Source: CALMKX01 sp036274895 (GTDB lineage Bacteria > Acidobacteriota > Thermoanaerobaculia > Multivoradales > SZUA-115). From it: 64,000 nt of DNA. The position numbers were made by a program, and so were the translations under genes. Shown piece by piece: positions 25,164 through 36,166 of this stretch. The notes under the pieces are model-generated. The model had not been told where the DNA came from. It worked only from the letters and a program-made list of their open reading frames with translations, and made no database searches. Within the stretch, counting starts at the first letter, position 1. Each line of letters begins with the position of its first letter. The stretch is taken from the NCBI GenBank assembly GCA_036274895.1, contig DASUEU010000009.1:52167-116166 (forward strand). The letters run 5' to 3'.

Positions 25164-26045
25164 TCACTTCCACCGATCGTGCATCCACATCCACTGCTCG
25201 GGATGGCGGAGGATCTCGCTTTCGGTGGCTTCGAGGTAGCGGCGAGTGAGGGCGGAGACGGCCTCTTCCCCTGCGGCCCCGGCGGGGGGCTCGATCGCCT
25301 CCCGGGCCACGAAGCGATAGCGACCCCGCGGCTCGGGGAAGCAGAAGATCGGCACCACCGGCGCGCCGGTGCGCAGCGACATCCGCGCCAGCACCGGCGA
25401 GCTCCAAGAGAGGTGGCCGAAGAAGGGCACCTCGATGCCCTCCTTGGGTCGCACCCGCTGGTCGATCAGGATGCCCACCACCCCGCCTTCCCCGAGAGTG
25501 CGCAACATCCCCCGAGCGGCGCCCCGCTTGGCCATCATGTGGTTGCCGAAGCGCAGCCGCACCCGGGTCAGCTCGCGGTCGAGGTGGGGGTTGTCGAGGG
25601 GCCGGCCCACCACGTGGAGGGGTCCGGCCCAGGCCCCGGCGACGTGGGCGCAGACCTCCCAAACTCCCAGGTGGGCCGAGAGCACGAACGTCCCGCCCCC
25701 GCGCCGCCGCGCCTCGGCGAGGTGCTCGAAGCCCTCGAACGACACCCGCTTGCACAGCTCGACCAGGTCGAAGCGGGTGGCCGAGAGGGTGTCGGCGATC
25801 GACGAGCCGAGGTGGCGGAAGCAGCCGAGGGCGATGCCGGCGCGCTCGGCCCGCGAGCGCTCCGGCAGGGCCAGGGCGAGGTTCTTGTTGGTGATCCGGC
25901 GCCGGCGGGCCGAGACCAGCCAGGCGAGCTCGCCCAGCCGTCGGCCGAGCGGCCGGGCGGCCTCGTGCGGCAGGGTGCGCAGGGCCGCCCGGACGCCGAG
26001 ATAGGCAGTGTGCTCCAGACGGTGGAGGACGGGGGCGTTCTTCAT
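25164..26045 (-). CDS. lpxL: Lipid A lauroyl/myristoyl acyltransferase (LpxL/HtrB family)
   Basis: The 293-residue protein carries the acyltransferase H-x4-E motif (SAHLGVWE) and downstream conserved blocks (IDQRVRPKEGIEVPFFGH, PVVPIFCF). It ends with the family-typical PEQWMWMHDRWK. It adds a secondary acyl chain to lipid A precursor at the inner membrane. Its ATG overlaps the lpxK stop by 4 bp, so it is the last gene of the kdtA-lpxK-lpxL operon. Specificity (LpxL versus LpxM) cannot be read from sequence. Confidence 0.88.
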   Translation of the reverse strand: MKNAPVLHRLEHTAYLGVRAALRTLPHEAARPLGRRLGELAWLVSARRRRITNKNLALALPERSRAERAGIALGCFRHLGSSIADTLSATRFDLVELCKRVSFEGFEHLAEARRRGGGTFVLSAHLGVWEVCAHVAGAWAGPLHVVGRPLDNPHLDRELTRVRLRFGNHMMAKRGAARGMLRTLGEGGVVGILIDQRVRPKEGIEVPFFGHLSWSSPVLARMSLRTGAPVVPIFCFPEPRGRYRFVAREAIEPPAGAAGEEAVSALTRRYLEATESEILRHPEQWMWMHDRWK

Positions 26046-27079
26046 CGGCCCTCGTCGGCATCCACTGCGGCCAGGCGTTGGTCGAGCCAGGTGAAAAAGG
26101 CCGGCTCCGGGTGGGACTCGATGGGCAGCTCGGCCACAGGCAGCTTGAGCCGGCCGCGCAGCTTCACCAGATCCTTGGCGGTGGTCAGCACGGCCTCGGC
26201 ACCCGCGGTGGCGAACGCTCGCCGCAGGCGGGCCAGGCTCGGCTCCGGGTAGTCGTGGTGGTCCGGGAAGGTGAGCTCCCCGGTGATCTCGAAGCCGGCT
26301 TCCTCGGCACTGGCGCGCAAGCTCGCCGGGCGGGCGATCCCCGAGACCAGGAGCACGCGCTGTCCCGCCGGCAAGGGCAGTCGGTCGGCCCCGCGCGCCG
26401 CACCCACCACGGTCGGGGCGGCGAAGGCCGCGCCCCGGAAGCCGAAGCGCTCCAGGGCCCGGCCAACCTCCCGGGCGCTGGCGACGGTGACGCCGCTGCC
26501 GGTGAGCAGGGCGGCGTGGGCGCGGGCGGCGGCGGCGAGCGGCTCGCGCAGGCGCCCCGCGGGCGGCAGCCGGCCGCCGGCGAAGGGGTCGGCGGCCGGG
26601 AAGACCAGCAGGTCGAGGTCCCGGGCCAGGGCCAGGTGGGAGAAGCCGTCGTCGAGCAGGAAGAAGTTGGGGGGAGGGCTCAGCCGTTCCAGCGCCGCCC
26701 GCCCGGCCGCGGCCCGCTGCGGGGCCACCACCACGGCCACGCCCGGCACCAGCCCGGCCAGCAGCACCGGCTCATCGCCCGCCACCAACGGTCCCAGGTA
26801 GGGTCCGCCGTGGAAGTCCGACACCACCCGCACCCCCTCGCCGCGACTCTTGTAGCCCCGCGAGAGGATCGCCACCTTCGCGCCCTGGTCGCGCAAGTGA
26901 GCGGCCAGGGCGGCCACCAGGGGCGTCTTGCCGGTACCCCCCCAGTGCAGGTTGCCCACGGAGATCACCGGCCGCGGCAGCTTCGCAGCCCGGCCGGCCC
27001 ACCAGGCGCACCGTAGCGCGTGAGCGGCGCCGTAGAGGCGCTGCCAGGGCGAGCGGGGGGGGGAGGGGGCCTCGATCAT
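26042..27079 (-). CDS. lpxK: Tetraacyldisaccharide 4'-kinase
   Basis: The 345-residue protein has the LpxK Walker A variant GNLHWGGTGKTPLV, followed by ILSRGYKSRGEGVRVV and the family's LDDGFSHLALARDLDLLVF. It phosphorylates lipid A disaccharide at the 4' position. The ATG at 27079 overlaps the kdtA stop (ATGA); the longer frame upstream is a shadow of kdtA. The N-terminal PWQRLYGAAHALR resembles the membrane-binding helix of the family. Confidence 0.93.
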   Translation of the reverse strand: MIEAPSPPRSPWQRLYGAAHALRCAWWAGRAAKLPRPVISVGNLHWGGTGKTPLVAALAAHLRDQGAKVAILSRGYKSRGEGVRVVSDFHGGPYLGPLVAGDEPVLLAGLVPGVAVVVAPQRAAAGRAALERLSPPPNFFLLDDGFSHLALARDLDLLVFPAADPFAGGRLPPAGRLREPLAAAARAHAALLTGSGVTVASAREVGRALERFGFRGAAFAAPTVVGAARGADRLPLPAGQRVLLVSGIARPASLRASAEEAGFEITGELTFPDHHDYPEPSLARLRRAFATAGAEAVLTTAKDLVKLRGRLKLPVAELPIESHPEPAFFTWLDQRLAAVDADEGR

Positions 27080-28347
27080 GTCGCCAGCCAAGGCCCGAGC
27101 ATCTCCAGCGTCCGGGTCAACGCTCCCCGGTTGGCCTCGATCAGCCCTGCCCCTCGCGCACCCAGCTCCCGGGCAGCCGCCGGCTCGCCGAGCAGCTGGT
27201 CGAAGGCCGTGGCCAGCTCGGCAGCGTCGGCCACCCGCCGCCAGGCGCGAGCGTGGTCGAAAGCGTCGGCGATCTCCCGGAAGTTCTCCATCGACGGCCC
27301 GACCACCACCGGCACGCCGAAGCGGGCGGCCTCGAGCGGGTTGTGGCCTCCTTTGGGCACCAGCGTGCCGCCGATGAAGGCCACCTCCGCCAGGGCGTAG
27401 AGCGCCGCCAGCTCGCCCAGCGTATCGAGCAGGAGCACCTCGAGATCCGCCGCTGCCGGCGAGCCGCTGCGGCGTGCGGCGGCCAGCCCTGAGCGGGCCA
27501 CCAGCCGCTCGACCTCGGCGAAGCGCTCGGGGTGGCGCGGTGCGAGCACCAGCAGGGCCCGCCCCCCGCCGCCGGCACGGCGGAAGGCGCCGAGCACGGC
27601 CTCTTCCTCCCCCGCCATGGTCGAGCCGGCCACCAGCACCGGCCGGCCGGCGGCCAGGCGGCGCACCAGGGAGAGCAGATCGGGCTGGTCGGCCGGCGCA
27701 GTCGTCTCGTACTTCAGGTTGCCGGTCACCCGCACCCGCTCGGCCGGGACGCCGAGGGCCTCGAGCCGGCGGGCGTCCTCCCCGGTCTGCATGCCGAAGC
27801 GCGCGACCGGCGCGAAGAAGGCGTCGAGGAGCCGCGGCCAGCGGCCGGCCAGGGCGGCGAGGCGGCCGAAGCTGCGGTCGCTGACCCGGCCGTTGACCAC
27901 CACGATCGGCAAATCCCGCTCGGCGAGCCGCGCGAGCAGCAGCGGCCAGTAGTCCCCCTCGACCAGCACCAGGGCCGTGGGCCGGAAGCGGCCGAGAAAG
28001 CGGCGCAGGGCGAAGCCGAGGTCGAAGGGCAGGTAGGCGATCGCCGCCCGCTGTTGCGAAAAAGCAACGCGCGCCCGCTCCTGGCCGGTGGGAGTGACGG
28101 TGGTGACCAGCAGGGGCAACTCGGGCGGGAGGGCGCGAGCCAGGGTGGCGGCCACCGCCACCTCTCCCACCGAGACGGCGTGAAGCCAGAGCCGGGGGGT
28201 CGGGTCCGGGGCCGAGCCGCCGCCGAGGCGCCCGGTGAGGGTGGCGAGGTAGTGCCGGCCCTTGCTCGCGAGCAGGAAGGGCCCCGCCCCGAGCAGGGTC
28301 AGGGCGACACCGACCTGATAGAGCAGCCTGGCAACCGGGTGACGCAC
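27076..28347 (-). CDS. kdtA: 3-deoxy-D-manno-octulosonic acid transferase
   Basis: The 423-residue GT30-family enzyme attaches Kdo to lipid A. The N-terminal anchor region is followed by LWLHAVSVGEV, which contains the catalytic Glu, and the C-terminal signature is FIGGTLVPKGGHNPLEAARF. It opens the LPS operon. The start is GTG, with a TATACT box 9 nt upstream and no ribosome binding site. The two following genes are coupled to it by ATGA overlaps. This shows the organism makes Kdo-lipid A, hence a diderm envelope. Confidence 0.94.
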   Translation of the reverse strand: MRHPVARLLYQVGVALTLLGAGPFLLASKGRHYLATLTGRLGGGSAPDPTPRLWLHAVSVGEVAVAATLARALPPELPLLVTTVTPTGQERARVAFSQQRAAIAYLPFDLGFALRRFLGRFRPTALVLVEGDYWPLLLARLAERDLPIVVVNGRVSDRSFGRLAALAGRWPRLLDAFFAPVARFGMQTGEDARRLEALGVPAERVRVTGNLKYETTAPADQPDLLSLVRRLAAGRPVLVAGSTMAGEEEAVLGAFRRAGGGGRALLVLAPRHPERFAEVERLVARSGLAAARRSGSPAAADLEVLLLDTLGELAALYALAEVAFIGGTLVPKGGHNPLEAARFGVPVVVGPSMENFREIADAFDHARAWRRVADAAELATAFDQLLGEPAAARELGARGAGLIEANRGALTRTLEMLGPWLAT

Positions 28348-28356
28348 GAGTGCGGC

Positions 28357-28362
28357 AGTATA
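28357..28362 (-). promoter_or_regulatory. -10 element (TATACT) for kdtA
   Basis: TATACT on the minus strand lies 9 nt before the GTG start of kdtA. The expected transcript would begin one to three bases before the start codon. Confidence 0.5.
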
Positions 28363-28445
28363 ATCCGACGTTTGCCGCCACCGCCCTCGCGCCCGAGGGG
28401 GTGAGCGAGGGCGACTAGACGTTTCCCATGCCTCGCCCGTAAGCC

Positions 28446-29102
28446 ATGGAGATGAGCGCCGGAATGCCCGAATTGGTCTACAGCCGCGAGAGAAGCCGAG
28501 CCGCCTGGGTCGAGTCGAGCGACCACGAGCTGCTCTCGGCCCTCGCCCGTGGCGACGAAGACGCCTTGGACGAGATCATCCGCCGCAAGACCGGCCCCCT
28601 GCTCCAGCTCACAGGGCGCATCTTGGGCGACGCCGAAGAGGCTCGCGACGTCGTCCAGGTCACCTTCCTGCGCATGTGGGAGAACCGCAGCCGCTTCGAT
28701 CCCCGCTTCAGTCCCAACACCTGGATCTACCGCATCGCGAGCAACCTCGCCATCGACGTGCTGCGCGCGAGAAAGAGCCGCGAGCGGGTGGCCGAGCCGG
28801 TGCGCCACCACCTGCGGGCGGTGGCTTCCCCCCGCCCCAACAGTGAGATCGGCCGGCTGACAGAGGTCGAGGTGGCGGGCATCTTCCGCGAGCTGGCGGC
28901 CGAGCTGACCGAGAAACAGCGCCTGGTCTTCCTCCTGCGCGAGGTCGAGGGCCTGCCGTCCCAGGAGGTCGCCGAGATCGTCGGCTGCCAGGAGTCCACC
29001 GTCCGCAACCACCTGTTCAACGCCCGCAAGCTGCTGCGCACCGAGCTGCTCAAGCGCTACCCCGAGTACGCGGGTCGCCGTTCTGCCCAGGAGGAAGCGT
29101 GA
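28446..29102 (+). CDS. ECF-type RNA polymerase sigma factor
   Basis: The 218-residue protein has sigma region 2 (LDEIIRRKTGPLLQLTGRIL, then VVQVTFLRMWENRSRF and TWIYRIASNLAIDVLR) and region 4 (LTEKQRLVFLLREVEGL, then SQEVAEIVGCQESTVRNHLF). It is followed by a zinc-type anti-sigma factor with a 4-bp overlap (GTGA), and then by the pilus assembly genes. It may drive this operon or another regulon. The ATG at 28446 has no strong ribosome binding site; an ATG two codons later is equally possible. Confidence 0.92.
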   Translation: MEMSAGMPELVYSRERSRAAWVESSDHELLSALARGDEDALDEIIRRKTGPLLQLTGRILGDAEEARDVVQVTFLRMWENRSRFDPRFSPNTWIYRIASNLAIDVLRARKSRERVAEPVRHHLRAVASPRPNSEIGRLTEVEVAGIFRELAAELTEKQRLVFLLREVEGLPSQEVAEIVGCQESTVRNHLFNARKLLRTELLKRYPEYAGRRSAQEEA

Positions 29103-29659
29103 GCTGCCCGAGCTGGCCGGCCCTGCTCGCCGAGCGGGAGCGCACCGGCGGGGAGAGCGAGGCCCTGCGCCAGGCCCTGGCGCACCTGGCGACCTGCCGG
29201 TCCTGCCGGGATGATGCCTACCGCGCCGATCCCCTGCTGGTGTTCCGCCGTCTGCCGAAGGTCGAGGCCGGCGAGGCGGACGTCGAGGCCATGCGCCGGG
29301 CGGTGGCTACCCTGCGTCGAGCGAACGCGGTCGAGACGGCCGAAGCCGCCTCGCCGCCGGCGCGCGCGGTCCGCTTCGGGGTCAGGCCCGGCTTCCTGCG
29401 CGGGCTCGCCGCCGCTAGCCTGCTCCTCGCCCTCACCTGGGCACCCTCCGGTCTCGAGCGGCTCGCCCGAGCTCCCGGAGCTTCCGCGCCGGCGACCGGG
29501 ATCGCCACCGCCACGCCCGTGCCGGGCGGCCGCCGCTTCGCGCCGGGGGTGCTCCCGGCCTCTCTCGAGGACCTCGACCTGCCCGAGGCACGGGTCTACG
29601 AGCTCTCAGCGGACGAGCTGCAGCTGGTTATGATTGTCGACCCGAGCCTGAATCTGTGA
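29099..29659 (+). CDS. Anti-sigma factor with zinc-binding N terminus
   Basis: The 186-residue protein has an N-terminal HLATCRSCRDDA motif (H-x3-C-x2-C, as in zinc anti-sigma domains), one membrane helix (FLRGLAAASLLLALTW) and a periplasmic tail. It likely holds the ECF sigma factor at the membrane and responds to an envelope signal. The GTG start overlaps the sigma stop by 4 bp. The tail ends with LSADELQLVMIVDPSLNL. Confidence 0.82.
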   Translation: MSCPSWPALLAERERTGGESEALRQALAHLATCRSCRDDAYRADPLLVFRRLPKVEAGEADVEAMRRAVATLRRANAVETAEAASPPARAVRFGVRPGFLRGLAAASLLLALTWAPSGLERLARAPGASAPATGIATATPVPGGRRFAPGVLPASLEDLDLPEARVYELSADELQLVMIVDPSLNL

Positions 29660-30423
29660 GCCCCTTGCCGATGCCTCTGACCTCCCGCGCCTGCTGGTCC
29701 CGCGGTCCGATCCCCCTGCTTCGGGGGGTCGCCCTGGCCGTGGGCCTCGCCCTCGTCGTGCTCGTCCTCGCCGCTCCGGCGATGGCCCAGGGCGAGAAGC
29801 TCCAGGTCTACGCCTACACCCTGCGCCACCAGCGAGTGGCGGACGCCGTGCCCCTGGTCCAGCCCCTGCTGTCCAAGGCCGGTTCGCTCGAGCTGCGGCC
29901 CGCTGAGAACACCCTCGTGGTGCGCGACACCAAGGCCGTGCTGGCCCGCCTGGGCCCGGCCCTGCGCCAGTTCGATCACCCACCGCGCCCGCTGCTGATC
30001 GAGGTGCTGCTGGTGCGCGCCGAGCGCGCCTCCTTCTCGCCGGTGCTGCCGGCCGACGCCCTGCCGGACCTGCTCGCCCGGCGCCTGCGCGAGATGCTGC
30101 CTTACAGCTCCTATGCCGTGATGGCCCGCACCACCCTGCGCTCGCGCGAAGGCCAGGCGATCACCTACGAGATGTCGGACGGCTTCCAGGTCAGCTTTCG
30201 GCCGGGAAGCGTGGTCGAAGGCGGCCAGCTCAAGCTTTACGACTTCCGCCTCTCCCGCGCCGGCAGCGACCCGCTGGACAAGGCCCTGCTCCACAGCACC
30301 CTGGCCCTTCGGATGGACAAGCCCTTCACCCTCGCCCTCGCCCCCGCGGAGTCGAGCGAGCGTGCCCTGGTGGTCGTCGTCACGCCTCGCCTCGATGACG
30401 GCACCCAGGGGGCGGGGCGCTGA
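29656..30423 (+). CDS. Exported protein resembling a secretin N-domain
   Basis: The 255-residue protein has a signal peptide (VALAVGLALVVLVLAAPAMAQ) and a domain that reads like the NolW/secretin N-type fold: VYAYTLRHQRVADAVPLVQP, then RPAENTLVVRDTKAVLARL and PRPLLIEVLLVRAER. The secretin pore domain itself is missing. The GTG start overlaps the anti-sigma stop by 4 bp. It could be a periplasmic partner or gate of the secretin encoded downstream, or a sensor linked to the anti-sigma factor. Function inferred only. Confidence 0.65.
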   Translation: MSPLPMPLTSRACWSRGPIPLLRGVALAVGLALVVLVLAAPAMAQGEKLQVYAYTLRHQRVADAVPLVQPLLSKAGSLELRPAENTLVVRDTKAVLARLGPALRQFDHPPRPLLIEVLLVRAERASFSPVLPADALPDLLARRLREMLPYSSYAVMARTTLRSREGQAITYEMSDGFQVSFRPGSVVEGGQLKLYDFRLSRAGSDPLDKALLHSTLALRMDKPFTLALAPAESSERALVVVVTPRLDDGTQGAGR

Positions 30424-30465
30424 GCTGACCTCGGGACTCGGCCCGCGCTCCACCACGGACTGACG

Positions 30466-31680
30466 ATGCAGTTCTCCTGTCGCCTCGGATTGCCGGATGG
30501 TCGGGTGGTGGAGGAGATCCGCCTGGCCCAGGACGAGAACACCCTTCGGGCCGAGCTGGACCGCGAGGGCCTCCACCTCTTCGAAGCCAGGCCCCGCGGC
30601 TTGCCGCGGCTCGCCTTGCCACGCCCGGGCGGCGGCGTGAAGAAGGTGCCGGTCCCCCGCTTCCTGGTCTTCAACCAGGAGCTCGCTTCGTTGCTCAAGG
30701 CCGGCCTGCCCCTGCTCCAGGCTCTCGACCTGATGCTCGAGCGGATGAAGCCGGGCCAGTTCCGGGAGATCTTGAACGACGTCCGGATCCGCGTGCGCAC
30801 GGGCGAGGAGCTGTCCGAAGCGTTCGCCGCCCATCGCGATGCTTTCCCCCGGCTCTACCCGGCCGCCCTCAAGGCCGGTGAGAAGAGCGGAGAGCTCGAG
30901 CAGGTCCTGCGCCGCTTCGTGCGCTATCTGAAGCTGGTCACCGACGCCCGCAAGAAGGTGGTCTCGGCCCTGATCTACCCCGCCGTGCTGATCGGACTCT
31001 CGATCGGCATGGTGCTGCTGCTGTCGATCGCCGTGGTGCCCAAGTTCGAAGAGTTTTTCAAGGCGATGAACGTCGAGCTGCCGCTGCTGTCGAAGCTGAG
31101 CCTCGGCTTCTCGCTCTTCCTGGTCGACCATCTCACAGTGATCACCATCACCGTGGTGGTCGCCGTGATCGCCTTCCTGCGCTGGCGCCGCACCGACCAC
31201 GGGCGCCGCGTCCTGGACCGAGCGAAGATCCGCGTTCCTCTCCTCGGCCCGGTGCTCCACGGCTTCGCGATCTCCGAGCTCTGTCGTTCGCTGGCGACCC
31301 TGCTGTCGGGCGGCATCCCGCTCCTGACCTCGTTCGAGATCAGCTGCGAGGCCGTGGGCAACACCTACGTCCGCGACCGGCTGCTGCCCACCTTGAGACT
31401 GGTGCGCGAAGGCGGGTCCTTCCACAGCGCGCTCGAGCAGAGCGGAGTGGTCATGCCGCTCGCGGTGGACATGGTCAAGGTCGGCGAGGCCACCGGCTCG
31501 CTCGACGAGATGCTGTCGAACGTGTCGGACTTCCTGGACGAGGAGATCGAGACGCAGCTCCAGCGCATGCTGGCTTTGCTCGAGCCCCTGATGCTGGTGC
31601 TCCTCGCCTTGATCATCGGCTTGATCCTGGTATCCATCTACGTCCCCTTGTTCTCCTCGCTGTCCAAGTCGGCGATCTGA
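30466..31680 (+). CDS. pilC: Type IV pilus inner-membrane platform protein PilC
   Basis: The 404-residue protein is of the GspF/PilC family: two repeats of a cytoplasmic helical domain (FNQELASLLKAGLPLLQAL and ELCRSLATLLSGGIPLLTSF) and three membrane helices (YPAVLIGLSIGMVLLLSIAV, ITITVVVAVIAFL, LMLVLLALIIGLILVSIYV). It couples the ATPase PilB to pilus subunit assembly. It follows the exported protein by 42 bp and precedes pilB by 13 bp. Confidence 0.93.
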   Translation: MQFSCRLGLPDGRVVEEIRLAQDENTLRAELDREGLHLFEARPRGLPRLALPRPGGGVKKVPVPRFLVFNQELASLLKAGLPLLQALDLMLERMKPGQFREILNDVRIRVRTGEELSEAFAAHRDAFPRLYPAALKAGEKSGELEQVLRRFVRYLKLVTDARKKVVSALIYPAVLIGLSIGMVLLLSIAVVPKFEEFFKAMNVELPLLSKLSLGFSLFLVDHLTVITITVVVAVIAFLRWRRTDHGRRVLDRAKIRVPLLGPVLHGFAISELCRSLATLLSGGIPLLTSFEISCEAVGNTYVRDRLLPTLRLVREGGSFHSALEQSGVVMPLAVDMVKVGEATGSLDEMLSNVSDFLDEEIETQLQRMLALLEPLMLVLLALIIGLILVSIYVPLFSSLSKSAI

Positions 31681-31693
31681 GGCAACGCAAGCC

Positions 31694-33331
<1,638 letters not shown>

Positions 33332-34270
33332 GCGGCTGCTGGGGCTCAGCACCCGGCCGGTGCCGCCGCACGTCTTCGCCGTCGACGAGGGCCGGCTGTC
33401 GTACGCCCGCTTCGAACGCTCCGGCGGCGGCTTCCAGCTCACCGACTGGCGTTCCGTGGCCCTGGCGGCCGAGACTTTCCAGGAGGGGCTGCTGGGCGGC
33501 CCGATCCGCGAGCCGCGGGTGTTCACGGAGCGCCTGGGCGAGCTCCTGCGCACCGCGGCGGGAACGGTCAAGAGCGCCTCTCTGGTGCTGCCGGACGCCT
33601 GGCTGCGCATCGCTTTCACCGAGGGCGGCCAGCTGCCCAAGGCGGGGCCGGCCCGCGACGAAGTGCTGCGCTGGAAGCTCAAGCGCCTGGTGCCCTACCG
33701 CGTGGAGGAGCTGCGCATCAGCGCCAGCGAGCTCGAGACCCCTGCCGGCGCGAGCGAGCAACGGCTAATGCTCGCCTTCGCCCTCGAAGCCCTGCTCGCC
33801 CAGCTCGAGGATGCCTTCGCCGCCCACGGCGTGACCTTGGGACAGATCACCTCCACCGGCCTCGCCGCCCTGGCCGCCGCGGCCCGACTACCGAGCAAGG
33901 GGCTGGTCGGCCTGACCCTGGTGGGCGAGCGGGATCACACGATGCTCTTCGCCAAGGACGGTGAGCCGGTCCTCTTCCGCTTCAAGAGCGGTGTCGGCGG
34001 TGGTCGGGGCGACGAGGACCTGATCCGTCGCGACCTGCGGCTGACCCGCTCCTTCCTCGAAGAGCAGTTCGGCGGGGAGGATGGCTTCGCGGAGGTCTGC
34101 GTGCTGGCACCGCCGAGCCAGGAGGCGAGCTGGGTGAGCTGGCTGTCCGAGGAGCTGGTGACGCCCGCCCAGCCGTTGCACGGCGCCCACCTGGTGCGCC
34201 TCGCGGGTGCGGAAGGCCGCCCCTTGACCGAGCTGGTGCCCATGCTGGGTGCCGCCGCGCTGGAGGTGGC

Positions 34271-34936
34271 ATGAGCCGCATTCGCGTCAACCTGGCACAG
34301 AAGCCCTTCCGCAACATCCGTCCGGTGGTGCGGACGGTGGTGCTGCTCGGTCTGGCGGCCCTCGGTCTCGGCGCCTACGATGCCTGGCTCTACTGGCGGT
34401 ACTTCACCGGCACCAGCCAGAGCTCGCGCCGGCTCACGGACCTCGCGCAGCAGATCGACGAGGCCAGGCGGACCAACGCCGCCCTGACCACGCAGATCGC
34501 CGCCTTCGACCTGGGTGCGCAGAACGAGCAGGTGGCCTTTCTCAACAGCAAGATCGAGGCGCGCTCCTTCTCCTGGAGCGCGTTGTTCCATCGCCTGTCG
34601 GACCTGGTGCCGGCGGACGTTCGGCTGATCTCCCTCGACCCTTCCACCGCGAGGAAGAGTCGCCGCCTCCAGGTCGAGCCCGGCCCGCGGCGTATCCCCC
34701 TGTCGATCGATGGCGAGGCCAAGAGCAGTGAGTCGGTGATGGCCCTGATCGATGCCCTCTTCTCCGACCCCGCCTTCGCCCGGCCCAACCTGAGCGGCGA
34801 GGAGCTCAACGGAGGACTGGTCCGCTTCAGCTTGACCGTCGACTTCCTGCCGCTCGAGGCGGTCGCCGATCTGCCCCCGGGGGTGGTCGAAGGGGCCCCG
34901 GACGTGGTCGGGGAGCCAGAGGAGGAGACCAGATGA
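34271..34936 (+). CDS. pilN: PilN-like inner-membrane assembly protein
   Basis: The 221-residue protein begins MSRIRVNLAQKPFRN, which corresponds to the PilN cytoplasmic motif (I-N-L-x-P) that binds PilM. One membrane helix (TVVLLGLAALGLGAY), a coiled coil (about residues 50-95) and a periplasmic ferredoxin-like domain follow (WSALFHRLSDLVPADVRLIS). GGAGG lies upstream in the pilM end. It sits between pilM and pilO with ATGA overlaps on both sides. Confidence 0.87.
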   Translation: MSRIRVNLAQKPFRNIRPVVRTVVLLGLAALGLGAYDAWLYWRYFTGTSQSSRRLTDLAQQIDEARRTNAALTTQIAAFDLGAQNEQVAFLNSKIEARSFSWSALFHRLSDLVPADVRLISLDPSTARKSRRLQVEPGPRRIPLSIDGEAKSSESVMALIDALFSDPAFARPNLSGEELNGGLVRFSLTVDFLPLEAVADLPPGVVEGAPDVVGEPEEETR

Positions 34937-35523
34937 GCGTGCTCGAGACCTTCGAGGAGAAGAAGGCCCTCTGGCTGGTGCCGCTCACTGCCCTCCTGGT
35001 CTTCGCTGGCGCCCTGGTGTTCTTCCAGATGAACTACGCGGGACAGTCGGCTGGGCTCGAGAAGAGGGTGGCCGATCGCGAGGCCGAGCTCGCCAAGCTC
35101 CAGGCCGAGACGGCGAGGCTGCGCGAGATCGTGGACCGGGGCCAGGCGAACCATGCGCGCATCGAGGAGCTCTACCGCGACCGCTTCGCGACCCGGCGCC
35201 AGCGCCTCACGCAGGTCACCGAGGAGGTCAAGGACCTCGCCCGCCGCGCCGGGCTCGACCCGCGCACCCTGCGCTACCCCGAGACCCGTATCGAAGACTT
35301 CGGGCTGGTCGAGCGCCGCTTCGACTTCAACGTCCAGGGCACCTACGCCGCCCTGCGCACCTTCCTCAATCTGCTCGAGCTGTCACCCGCCTTCCTCACC
35401 CTGGAGCAGATCCGCGTCAGCCAGAACGAACGGGCGCCGGGGATCCTCTCCCTGGACCTGGAGCTCTCCACCCTGTTCGCCGACGAGGTTATCCGGCCAG
35501 CGGTCGCGGAGGTGGCGCCATGA
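34933..35523 (+). CDS. pilO: PilO-like inner-membrane assembly protein
   Basis: The 196-residue protein has one N-terminal membrane helix (ALWLVPLTALLVFAGALVFF), a coiled coil (KRVADREAELAKLQAETARL), and a periplasmic alpha/beta domain (FDFNVQGTYAALRTFLNLLE) as in PilO. It pairs with PilN to form the alignment complex. Start ATG overlaps the pilN stop; its own stop overlaps pilP. Confidence 0.87.
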   Translation: MSVLETFEEKKALWLVPLTALLVFAGALVFFQMNYAGQSAGLEKRVADREAELAKLQAETARLREIVDRGQANHARIEELYRDRFATRRQRLTQVTEEVKDLARRAGLDPRTLRYPETRIEDFGLVERRFDFNVQGTYAALRTFLNLLELSPAFLTLEQIRVSQNERAPGILSLDLELSTLFADEVIRPAVAEVAP

Positions 35524-36164
35524 CCCCGCGCACCAAGAAGCTGCTCGGCGCGCTGGGAGTGGCGGTCGCCCTGGCGCTGTGGGTGAAGCTCGGTGGCTCA
35601 AAGCCGGTGACTCGGCCGCCGGCCCGTACCGCGGCCGGTGCCGCGGAGGACGGGGTGGAGCGCCCGGTGGCGACCTCGGCACGCCGCGGCCGCGCGGCCC
35701 GGCGTGGCCAGCAGGAGCTGGTCACCACCGTCGCCGATCTCGACGTCGCCCGGCTCGAGGCCGGGCGCGGGGCGTATGCGACCGGCCGGGACCTTTTCAG
35801 CTTCTACGTTCCACCGCCGCCTCCCCCGCCCAAGCCCCGGGGACCGACGCCCGAGGAGATCGCGGCGGCCCGCCGGGCGGCCGAGGAAGCGGCGCGCCGC
35901 CAGGCCGAGGCGCTGGCGGCCGCCGGTCCGCCCAAGCCCGTGCCGCCGGCGATCAACGTCACCTACATCGGCAGCTTCGGGCCGGCGAACCGTCGCGTGG
36001 CCGTGTTCTCGAACGGTGAGACCCTCTACAACGCCCTGGTGGGCGACGTCATCGAGGGCAAGTTCCGGCTGGTGTCGATCGGCTTCGAGTCGGTCGAGCT
36101 CGCATATGTCGATTTTCCGGACCTGCCTGCTCGGCAGCTGCCGGTTGGCCAAGAGGGAGTGTGA
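35520..36164 (+). CDS. pilP: PilP/GspC-like periplasmic linker protein
   Basis: The 214-residue protein has an N-terminal membrane segment (LLGALGVAVALALWVKL), a long Pro/Ala/Arg-rich disordered linker with the run YVPPPPPPPKP, and a C-terminal homology-region domain (YIGSFGPANRRVAVFSNGET, then GDVIEGKFRLVSIG) like PilP/GspC. It should connect PilN/PilO to the secretin. No lipobox is seen, unlike classical PilP, so it is anchored by a helix as in GspC. Confidence 0.8.
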   Translation: MTPRTKKLLGALGVAVALALWVKLGGSKPVTRPPARTAAGAAEDGVERPVATSARRGRAARRGQQELVTTVADLDVARLEAGRGAYATGRDLFSFYVPPPPPPPKPRGPTPEEIAAARRAAEEAARRQAEALAAAGPPKPVPPAINVTYIGSFGPANRRVAVFSNGETLYNALVGDVIEGKFRLVSIGFESVELAYVDFPDLPARQLPVGQEGV

Positions 36165-36166
36165 CG

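Noticed and set aside
24841..26061. 406-codon minus-strand frame reaching across lpxL
   Set aside because: Only the last 82 codons make sense (RHH protein); the rest is an Arg/Pro-rich shadow of lpxL in another frame.
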